Origin: Actinobacteria bacterium UBA6100
GTDB lineage: Bacteria > Actinomycetota > Coriobacteriia > Anaerosomatales > Anaerosomataceae
NCBI GenBank assembly: GCA_002423585.1
Contig: DIWS01000005.1
Span: forward strand, 62,001-126,000
Direction: 5' to 3'
Length of the DNA stretch: 64,000 bases
Shown here piece by piece: positions 52,881-58,918 of this stretch. Every line of letters begins with the position of its first letter. Within the stretch, counting starts at the first letter, position 1. The position numbers were made by a program, and so were the translations under genes. The notes beneath the pieces were generated by a model. That model worked only from the letters and a program-made list of their open reading frames with translations. It did no database searches and had not been told where the DNA came from.

Positions 52881-53573
52881 CTACCCGTCCTCGTCCATGA
52901 GCGACCTGGTCTTATCGATGGCCTTGCGGATGATGCCGCCTCTGATCGAGCGGCCGAGCGCCCTGGAGGCTGCCACGCCCACCTCGAGCGCACCCTCGGC
53001 GACCTGCCCGCCGCGCGCCTTGACCGACGCAACGCTTGAGGCGACGGCCTTTGCCGCACCGCCCGCGGTGGCGATCTCCGCGTAGCCGGGAAGCACGACG
53101 ACCGCCTCACCGTCGAAGCCGCGGATCGACTCACCGCAGACCTCGAGCCGACCCAGCGCCACATCGCCCATCGCCCCGGTGGAGATGCGCAACCGGCTCA
53201 CCACGCCCGTCTCGAGCTCGAAATCGGCGTCGTGAACGGTGCCGACCTCGTCGCCCGTCTCCGAACGTACCGGCATGCCCCGCCACACGACCGACTCGTC
53301 CCAGCTGAAGCCGAGCGCCTTCGCCCCGGCGGAGTCCTTCGGCAGTCTGCCGGCGTCCAGTACGAAGGCGACGCCATCGTCGGTGAGGCCCAGGTCGCCG
53401 AGGAGCACGTACGACGGGCGGCGGTCGATGACACCCAGCATCGCTCCCGGATCGACCTCGACGCCGACGACCCTGGGTTCGGTGGCGTGGAAGAGCACGG
53501 CGCTCACACGTCCGAGGGTCCTGCCGTCGGCGCCAAGGACCTGGCGTCCGACGAACGATGACAGACGGGGCAT
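52881..53573 (-). CDS. PRC-barrel domain protein
   Basis: The 230-residue protein has two PRC-barrel modules: one at about 1-75 (LSSFVGRQVLGADGRTLGRV, VVGVEVDPG) and one at about 95-160 (GMPVRSETGDEVGTVHDADF). The C-terminal 60 residues are Ala/Gly/Val-rich and amphipathic, with a basic end. PRC barrels bind RNA or protein partners or sense ions; the function here is unknown. It is six bases upstream of the GNAT gene and is preceded by a terminator. Confidence 0.85.
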   Translation of the reverse strand: MPRLSSFVGRQVLGADGRTLGRVSAVLFHATEPRVVGVEVDPGAMLGVIDRRPSYVLLGDLGLTDDGVAFVLDAGRLPKDSAGAKALGFSWDESVVWRGMPVRSETGDEVGTVHDADFELETGVVSRLRISTGAMGDVALGRLEVCGESIRGFDGEAVVVLPGYAEIATAGGAAKAVASSVASVKARGGQVAEGALEVGVAASRALGRSIRGGIIRKAIDKTRSLMDEDG

Positions 53574-53601
53574 TCCACTCCACCTCCCTCACTCGGTGAA
53601 A

Positions 53602-53630
53602 GGGGCCGGCCGCTTGCAGCGACCGGCCCC
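53602..53630 (-). terminator. Terminator after the YtxH gene
   Basis: A 12-bp stem (53602-53613 with 53619-53630, one G-U pair) with a TTGCA loop lies 23 bases past the YtxH stop on the minus strand, followed by TTTC. Confidence 0.75.
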
Positions 53631-53653
53631 CCAATCATAACGCGAGACGCGGG

Positions 53654-54112
53654 CTATTCGGTGAGCGGCGCCTCTGCGGCAGCCTCGACCTGTGCGACGA
53701 CCGGAGCGGTCTTCTCGGCAAGCTTGTCGAGAACGCCCTGGGCCCTGGTCTCGGCGGTGTCGACACCGGACTTGACCGTGGAGCCGGCCTTGGCCACGAC
53801 GTCCTTGGCCTGCGGCGCGATCTCGTGGACCTTCTCCTTCGTTTGCTGGGATACTGCTTCAACCTGATCCTTCAGGCGATCCCGCGCAGCGTCGATCTTC
53901 GCGCGGATCTCCTCGGACTCCTCGACGACCTTGGCGCGGCTGGTCTCGTAGAACTCCCTGCCCTCGCCCCAGTACTCGTTCGCCTTGGCCGCGACGTACT
54001 CGCGGTTCTCGCGCCCGGATCGCGGCGAGAAGAGTAGGCCGAGCGCTGCGCCTACGAGGCCACCGAGAACGAATGCACCAAGGATGCTCTCACCCCTGCG
54101 ATAGTCATACAT
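53654..54112 (-). CDS. YtxH-like membrane-anchored coiled-coil protein
   Basis: From ATG 54112 (GGAGGTGG upstream) the protein has 152 residues. An N-terminal glycine-rich helix (ILGAFVLGGLVGAALGLLF, about 10-28) anchors it, followed by SPRSGRENREYV and a long coiled coil (about 40-120) and an acidic tail. The YtxH family is linked to stress responses; its exact role is unknown. In-frame GTG 54124 lies on the ribosome site and cannot be the start. Confidence 0.85.
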   Translation of the reverse strand: MYDYRRGESILGAFVLGGLVGAALGLLFSPRSGRENREYVAAKANEYWGEGREFYETSRAKVVEESEEIRAKIDAARDRLKDQVEAVSQQTKEKVHEIAPQAKDVVAKAGSTVKSGVDTAETRAQGVLDKLAEKTAPVVAQVEAAAEAPLTE

Positions 54113-54180
54113 CGTTGAAACCACCTCCGGGATCGTGCGGATACGTCACTCACGCCATGCGGCAATGGTGTATGTACCCA

Positions 54181-55131
54181 TCACACGCTGGCGTCTCGTA
54201 CAGAGCGTACCAGAAGTGCTACCAACTCCTGGAAGTCTATGCCGACCGCGGCGGCGGCCATCGGCAACAGCGAGGTCTCCGTCATGCCCGGAGAGGTGTT
54301 CACCTCGAGGACGTACGGCACGCCGTCCGCGTCGACGACCATGTCCACCCTGCTCACACGATCGCAGCCGAGCACACGGTGCACACGCTCGGCCAGGGAG
54401 ACCACCTCGGCCTCTTCGGCGGCGGACAGACGCGCCGGCACGTAGTACTCGGTCTCACCCGGCGTGTACATCGCCGAGAAGTCGAACAGCCCCGAGACCG
54501 GCACCATCTCCACCGGAGGCAGCACGCGTACGCCTTCGGGACCGCTGAGCACCGAGACGGCAAGCTCGCGCCCGTCGATCCACTTCTCCACGATCGCCGT
54601 GTCGCCGAAGTTGAGTGCCGTGAGCAGCGCCTCGGCGAGACCCTCGGCCGACTCCACCTTGGTGAGGCCGAGCGCCGAGCCCTGCTTGGAGGGCTTCACC
54701 GCGAGCGGGAAGCCGCCGACGGCGTCGGGCACGAGATCGAGCGCGGTGGCCGCGCCCATCAGCTTGAACGCGTCGGCCGTGAAGGTCACCCACGCTGGCG
54801 TGGGGATGCCTTCGGCCACGAACAGGCGCTTGCTGAGCGCCTTGTCCCAGGCGAGCGCCGAGGCCGCCACGCCCGGTCCGGTGTAGGGAATGCCGAGGAA
54901 CTCGAGCAGCTCCTGCACGGTGCCGTCCTCGCCGTACTTTCCGTGGAGCGCGATGTAGACGGCGTCCGGCTTCTCGGCGCGCAGCGTCGGCACCAGGTCG
55001 GTGGTGACATCGAGCGGGAGCACCTTGTAGCCGTCAGCTATGAGCGCATCGCACACACGCTGGCCGCTTATAAGCGAGACCTCGCGTTCGAGCGACTGGC
55101 CCCCCATGAGCACGGCGATCTTCTCGGTCAT
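54181..55131 (-). CDS. ddl: D-alanine--D-alanine ligase
   Basis: The 316-residue enzyme joins two D-alanines with ATP for the peptidoglycan stem. ATP-grasp motifs are clear: LMGGQSLEREVSL at the N-terminus, IALHGKYGEDGTVQELLE, PLAVKPSKQGSALGLT and YVLEVNTSPGMTETSL near the C-terminus. It lies five bases after the aminotransferase stop, so it is read from the T-box-controlled transcript. No signature of the D-Lac or D-Ser ligase subtypes was checked in detail. Confidence 0.95.
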   Translation of the reverse strand: MTEKIAVLMGGQSLEREVSLISGQRVCDALIADGYKVLPLDVTTDLVPTLRAEKPDAVYIALHGKYGEDGTVQELLEFLGIPYTGPGVAASALAWDKALSKRLFVAEGIPTPAWVTFTADAFKLMGAATALDLVPDAVGGFPLAVKPSKQGSALGLTKVESAEGLAEALLTALNFGDTAIVEKWIDGRELAVSVLSGPEGVRVLPPVEMVPVSGLFDFSAMYTPGETEYYVPARLSAAEEAEVVSLAERVHRVLGCDRVSRVDMVVDADGVPYVLEVNTSPGMTETSLLPMAAAAVGIDFQELVALLVRSVRDASV

Positions 55132-55136
55132 CGTGT

Positions 55137-56417
55137 TCAGCCCCTCTCATCGGTGGTGCCGGGCGCGGCGGGCAGGACACCCGCGGCGGCGAATGCACGG
55201 TACAGTTCCAGACGGTCCTCGAGGACCTCTGCAAGCCGCTCGATGCCCTCGCGGATCTTTGCGGGTTCGGCGTAGCAGAAGCCGAGTCGCATACAGTTGC
55301 GGCCCCGGCCGTCCGGGAAGAACGCATCGCCCGGCACGTACGTGACCCCGCGCTCCACCGCCTCGGCCAGGATCGACTTGAGATCGAGGAAGGACGGCAT
55401 CTCGACCCAGACGAAGAAACCGCCCGCGGGGACCGTCCAGTGGGCCTCGGCCGGGAAGAACTCCTCGAGTGCGGCGATCATCGCGTCACGGCGCTCGGCA
55501 TACGCGCTCGTGAGCGTCTGCAACGTCTTGCGCCACCGCGTGTCGGCGAAGTACCGCTCGGCGGTCACCTGCGCGTACGAGCTGCCACACAGGTCCGCGG
55601 CCTGCTTCGCGAGCAGGAACTTGGCGAGGATGGGCTTTGGCGCGGCCACCCAGCCCAGGCGGAGGCCCGGAGCGAATATCTTCGAGAACGTGCCGAGATA
55701 GATGACCTCGTCGTCGAGCGCCCGCAGCGGCAGGCAGTGCCCGCCCTCGAAGCGCAGGCGCCCGTACGGGTCGTCCTCGATGACCGGGATGTCGTACTCA
55801 CGCGCCAGGTCCAGCAGCTCGCGGCGGCGGGTCGGCGTGAGTGTGACACCGGCGGGGTTCTGGAAGTTGGGGATGGTGTAGATGAACTTCGCGCCGCGCT
55901 GGCCGAGGCGCTTGAGCTCTTCGGCGAGCAGGTCGGTGCGCATACCGTCGTCGTCCATCGGGATACACACGACGTTCGGCTGGTACGCGGAGAACGCCTG
56001 GAGAGCGCCGAGATACGTCGGCCCCTCGCAGATGATCGTATCACCGGGATCGATGAAGATCTTGGCGACCAGATCGAGCGCCTGCTGCGCCCCGGCGGTG
56101 ATCACCAGGTCGTCGGCCTTCACGCGCACGCCGATCTCGCCCATCAGCCCGACGACGACCTCACGGACCTGCGGGCGGCCCTCGGAGGAGCCGTACTGCA
56201 GCGCCTCGGTGCCCGAATCGCGCAACGCCGAGGTGGCGGCGGCGATGACCGAGTCGATCGGGACGCGACGGATCTCGGGCATACCGCCCGAGAAGGAGAT
56301 CATGTCGGGGCGGGTGGCTGCGGCGAACAGATCGCGGACGGCGCTCGAACGCACGTCCGCCATACGTTTGCTGTAGCGGTCGCTCCACCGGTCGAACACC
56401 ACTCGTGCGGTACCCAT
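55137..56417 (-). CDS. PLP-dependent aminotransferase (MocR/2-aminoadipate type, class I)
   Basis: From ATG 56417 (AGGAGC upstream) the protein has 426 residues of the fold-type I aminotransferase family. It has FSGGMPEIR at the N-terminus, YTIPNFQNPAGVTL, EDDPYGRLRF and the PLP-lysine motif GTFSKIFAPGLRLGW. There is no HTH domain, so it is an enzyme and not a regulator. Related enzymes transaminate 2-aminoadipate, aromatic and branched-chain acids or produce D-amino-acid precursors. A T-box leader precedes it, so its expression follows the charging state of one tRNA. Confidence 0.92.
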   Translation of the reverse strand: MGTARVVFDRWSDRYSKRMADVRSSAVRDLFAAATRPDMISFSGGMPEIRRVPIDSVIAAATSALRDSGTEALQYGSSEGRPQVREVVVGLMGEIGVRVKADDLVITAGAQQALDLVAKIFIDPGDTIICEGPTYLGALQAFSAYQPNVVCIPMDDDGMRTDLLAEELKRLGQRGAKFIYTIPNFQNPAGVTLTPTRRRELLDLAREYDIPVIEDDPYGRLRFEGGHCLPLRALDDEVIYLGTFSKIFAPGLRLGWVAAPKPILAKFLLAKQAADLCGSSYAQVTAERYFADTRWRKTLQTLTSAYAERRDAMIAALEEFFPAEAHWTVPAGGFFVWVEMPSFLDLKSILAEAVERGVTYVPGDAFFPDGRGRNCMRLGFCYAEPAKIREGIERLAEVLEDRLELYRAFAAAGVLPAAPGTTDERG

Positions 56418-56458
56418 CGCTGCTCCTTCGAGCGCCGTTGCGCCCCCAGACAACAGAA

Positions 56459-56684
56459 AACGACCCTGCCGACAGGGCGAGGGTCGTCGCGGTACCACCT
56501 GTCTTCGTCCGGCGCTCGAATCTCCTTCGCCGGACCTCGGGACCGGATAACGGCCGGTCTGCCGCCCGCTTCCGCCCTCTTCATGAGGGACTGGCGGGGG
56601 ACCTGCGGAGGGGTGGCCGGGCAGATGATGCCCTCTTCCCTCACGTCCACATGCGATCTTGCGCCCACCTGTGAGGCGGGGTTG
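56459..56684 (-). promoter_or_regulatory. T-box leader
   Basis: Read on the minus strand, the T-box sequence AGGTGGTACCGCG occupies 56500-56488. It is preceded by a stem-III-like hairpin, GTCCGGCG...CGCCGGAC (about 56541-56512). It is followed by a terminator stem of about eight pairs (ACGACCCT with AGGGTCGT) and TTTTCTG (about 56487-56454). Stem I is short: CCTCAC around 56678 pairs with GTGAGG near 56643. The specifier triplet cannot be read with confidence, so the amino acid is unassigned. It controls the aminotransferase-ddl transcript. Confidence 0.85.
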
Positions 56685-56690
56685 CAGGCA

Positions 56691-56719
56691 ACCTTAGCGC
56701 GGAGGGATGCGAGGGTCAA
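56691..56719 (-). promoter_or_regulatory. Sigma-70-type promoter of the T-box transcript
   Basis: On the minus strand TTGACC (56719-56714) and TAAGGT (56696-56691) are exactly 17 bases apart. Transcription would start near 56684, at the base of the short stem I. Confidence 0.65.
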
Positions 56720-56740
56720 GGCACGGGCGTATCGGGCGGG

Positions 56741-57214
56741 CTACGAGCTCGAGCCCAGGGGCCAGCTGCGGATCTCGGTCAGACGCAGTGTCTCGGCCCG
56801 CACATCAGGCTGCTCCCCGCCTTCGAGGATGTAGCGGATCAGCCGGCCTGCGCTCTTGATCGCACCGAGGCACACGAGGTCGTCGTCGTACTCGAGCGAG
56901 ACCCGGAAGACCCCGCGGCCATCGCGCCTGAAGTCCCAGGCGGTCTCGCCTTTGAGGCTCCTCGGCGAACCCGCCTCGGCCATCAGCTCGAGCACCACGT
57001 GCTCGAACAGGTGCGGAACCTCGGTGTCGGCGAGTTCCTCGGCGAAGCTCCTGCCGGCATCGTTGAAGCACCGGTGGTCCGCAAGACCCGGCAGCACCGC
57101 GAGTGCCCGCCCGGCGATCGCCTCGTCGAGAGAAGTGCGCATCATCCGCTCGGCCTCCACGCGCACGAGCACGTCGACACGGTCGGGACACACCGTGATG
57201 CTGTGCACTCGCAT
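56741..57214 (-). CDS. Cyanophycin-synthetase N-terminal-like domain protein
   Basis: From ATG 57214 the protein has 157 residues. The segment TEVPHLFEHVVLELMAEAG closely resembles the cyanophycin synthetase N domain (HLxEHVALEL), and RVSLEYDDDLVCLGAIKSA follows. No ATP-grasp or Mur ligase module is present, so it is a stand-alone domain of unknown role. It lies after the DUF1469-like pair on the same strand, with 19 bases between. Confidence 0.75.
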   Translation of the reverse strand: MRVHSITVCPDRVDVLVRVEAERMMRTSLDEAIAGRALAVLPGLADHRCFNDAGRSFAEELADTEVPHLFEHVVLELMAEAGSPRSLKGETAWDFRRDGRGVFRVSLEYDDDLVCLGAIKSAGRLIRYILEGGEQPDVRAETLRLTEIRSWPLGSSS

Positions 57215-57233
57215 GGCGCTGCCGCCCGGGGCG

Positions 57234-57452
57234 CTAACGCTCGCGAACGCTGCGCGTGCCGAGGAAGAAGGCGATCGACACCGCGGCGAGCACGATGACC
57301 GCCCCCACCAGCACGACCTGAGCGGCGCGCTCGTCAGCAAGGGTGCGGACCTCGGCCTCGGCCATGTCCTTGATGTGGACGGCCTTGCGCTTGAGGTCAT
57401 CGACCGTGATCGCGGTTCCGGTAGCCGGTGTGGTGGCGAGACGCTCGTTCAC
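57234..57452 (-). CDS. Small membrane protein, partner of the holin-like protein
   Basis: From GTG 57452 the protein has 72 residues: a charged coiled N-terminal half (VDDLKRKAVHIKDMAEAEV) and one transmembrane helix near the C-terminus (QVVLVGAVIVLAAVSIAFFL). It has the layout of DUF3618-type proteins that lie beside DUF1469 holin-like proteins in actinobacteria, but sequence identity to that family is not certain. It overlaps the previous gene by four bases (GTGA). Confidence 0.75.
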   Translation of the reverse strand: MNERLATTPATGTAITVDDLKRKAVHIKDMAEAEVRTLADERAAQVVLVGAVIVLAAVSIAFFLGTRSVRER

Positions 57453-57796
57453 TTCTGGATCGACCTCACTTTGATCACGAGGAACACGGCGGAGGCGAGC
57501 ATGTACACGCCACCGATGATCGCGAGCGCCCCCGGGTAGCCGACGAAGTCGGCGAGCACCAGGAAGCCGGCGACCGCGAGGAAGATGAGGCCCACGACGA
57601 ACAGCGCTGCGGCCGCGGACGCGGAGGCCAGCGTGAGGCCCAGGCGCTGTACGGGCAGGACGATCTTCTCGTGGACGAGAGCGGCGGCCTCCTGGCGAAG
57701 CCAGTCGACCACGTTCTGCAAGAGATCGGCTACCGCATCGATGATGCCCTCGACGCCGGACTTGGGGCCCTCCGGCGCCTGACCGGTCGCATCCAT
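57449..57796 (-). CDS. Phage holin superfamily III-like (DUF1469) membrane protein
   Basis: The 115-residue protein has an amphipathic N-terminal helix (VDWLRQEAAALVHEKIV) and two transmembrane helices (about 51-72 and 78-108). This is the Phage_holin_3_6/DUF1469 layout, common on bacterial chromosomes outside prophages. No lysin or phage genes are near, so a membrane-stress role is likelier than lysis. It overlaps the small partner gene downstream by four bases. Confidence 0.82.
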   Translation of the reverse strand: MDATGQAPEGPKSGVEGIIDAVADLLQNVVDWLRQEAAALVHEKIVLPVQRLGLTLASASAAAALFVVGLIFLAVAGFLVLADFVGYPGALAIIGGVYMLASAVFLVIKVRSIQK

Positions 57797-57876
57797 GGCT
57801 TCCTCCTCGATCGCGGGTCCACCTCCTGTCGAAGATACCCCAAAGCGCCGGTGGCCGCGTCGACACCCACGAGAAA

Positions 57877-57903
57877 CGGCACCGCCGGGTGTCGACGGTG
57901 CCG
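57877..57903 (-). terminator. Terminator after the RlpA-like gene
   Basis: On the minus strand an 8-bp stem (57903-57896 with 57884-57877) is followed by TTTCTCG, about 30 bases past the stop. A second, mutually exclusive 10-bp pairing (57859-57868 with 57887-57896) overlaps it. Confidence 0.7.
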
Positions 57904-57932
57904 CATGGTGATGCGTGATGTGCGTGGTCCGG

Positions 57933-58541
57933 CTAGAGGATCCGGTACTGGACCGTGCCGACGCCGGAGAAGCCCAGCGCGGCAGCGGTTCCCGGCCCGA
58001 GATCGAACGTCCGGCCTCCGACGAAGGGTCCGCGATCGCGGACCACCGCGGTGCACGAGCGTCCGTTATAGGCGAACTCGATCACGGTGCCGAAGGGGAG
58101 GCTGCGATGCGCCACGACCATGCTGTCCCACTGGAGCGTACCGCCGCCCGCCATCGTGTTGCCGATGAAGCCGGGGCCGTACCACGAGACCTTCGCGCTC
58201 TTCCAGCCGTCGCCGCTCGGTGCCGAAGCGTCACCCGCAACCGGAGCGGATGCGGCCTTGACGACCTTCGGCCTGATGACGGTCGGCGTACGCGTGCCGG
58301 TGAGCTGGGCATCGACCGCACCCAGGTCCGACGGCTGGCGGATGCTATCCGCGTTCTTCGATACCTCGGCGGGAGGCAACGTTGCCTCCGGAATGCCGCT
58401 TCCGTCGCCGACGGCCTGAGCCATCGCTTCACGGACGGGGACGAAACCGATCCCGGCCAGCATCGCGAAAGCGACAACGATGCCTAGAGTGGCGGCGCAT
58501 ACCGCCTCAAAACCGAGAGCCTGCATACGGACTACCTTCAC
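57933..58541 (-). CDS. Secreted RlpA-like double-psi beta-barrel protein
   Basis: From GTG 58541 (GGAGG five bases upstream) the protein has 202 residues. A signal anchor (about 11-31) is followed by a flexible linker (about 40-105) and a barrel domain (about 115-200) with VSWYGPGFIGNTMAGGG, VAHRSLPFGTVIEFAYNGR, VVRDRGPFVGGRTFDLG and AAALGF. RlpA-like proteins act on denuded glycan strands at the septum. The catalytic Asp of RlpA is in the DRGPF segment. ATG 58553 is an alternative start. Confidence 0.88.
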   Translation of the reverse strand: MKVVRMQALGFEAVCAATLGIVVAFAMLAGIGFVPVREAMAQAVGDGSGIPEATLPPAEVSKNADSIRQPSDLGAVDAQLTGTRTPTVIRPKVVKAASAPVAGDASAPSGDGWKSAKVSWYGPGFIGNTMAGGGTLQWDSMVVAHRSLPFGTVIEFAYNGRSCTAVVRDRGPFVGGRTFDLGPGTAAALGFSGVGTVQYRIL

Positions 58542-58918
58542 ACTGTCCTCCATGTACGGCTACAGGACAGGCAGCGGTCCAGGCATACGACGACAGGGAG
58601 GTGAACATGGGGAAGCATGTCGCCGCGCTCCTGGCCTCGCAGATCGGACGACGTCCGCTGCCTTGGCCACTCAAGCACGCGCTCTGCTATGTGTGGTGTG
58701 GACCGTGATCCTCACCGGTGGCGCGCACCCTGCGCTGCCAGCCGCTTCGTCTCGGTGTCTGGAAGTCACGCGTCGCCGGTCCCGTGCAGCAGCCCTTCGG
58801 CCGTCTCACACACGCCGCGCAAACTTCTCTTTCCAGCCAACGAGGGGGTACCTTAGCACAAAGCGGGTCGATTTGGAAACGAACAGGCAACAGGCGAGCC
58901 CTCCGAACGGCCTTGAGC
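58542..58918. other. Intergenic stretch between the RlpA-like and UPF0182 genes
   Basis: These 377 bases hold the upstream region of the RlpA-like gene on the minus strand and one short plus-strand frame (58607-58708). I looked for a c-di-AMP (ydaO) or c-di-GMP riboswitch, which often precedes such wall-protein genes in actinobacteria, and saw no convincing match. TAAGGT near 58856-58851 on the minus strand could be a -10 box. Confidence 0.5.
58607..58708 (+). CDS. Candidate 33-residue small protein
   Basis: An ATG preceded by GGGAGGTGAAC, a strong ribosome site, opens a 33-codon frame with the sequence start MGKHVAALLASQIGRRPLP and a C-terminal half containing two Cys and two Trp (CYVWCGP). 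It is antisense to no gene and lies divergently from the RlpA-like gene. It may be a small protein or a leader peptide, but no longer gene follows on this strand. The evidence is the ribosome site only. Confidence 0.35.
   Translation: MGKHVAALLASQIGRRPLPWPLKHALCYVWCGP

Noticed and set aside
55137..56417. MocR-type transcription factor
   Set aside because: The N-terminus begins directly with the aminotransferase fold and lacks a GntR-type helix-turn-helix, so it is an enzyme.
57234..57796. Prophage holin cassette
   Set aside because: No endolysin, capsid, integrase or attachment repeat is nearby; DUF1469 proteins are common chromosomal genes.
58542..58918. c-di-AMP or c-di-GMP riboswitch before the RlpA-like gene
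   Set aside because: No conserved core of either class could be matched by eye on either strand.
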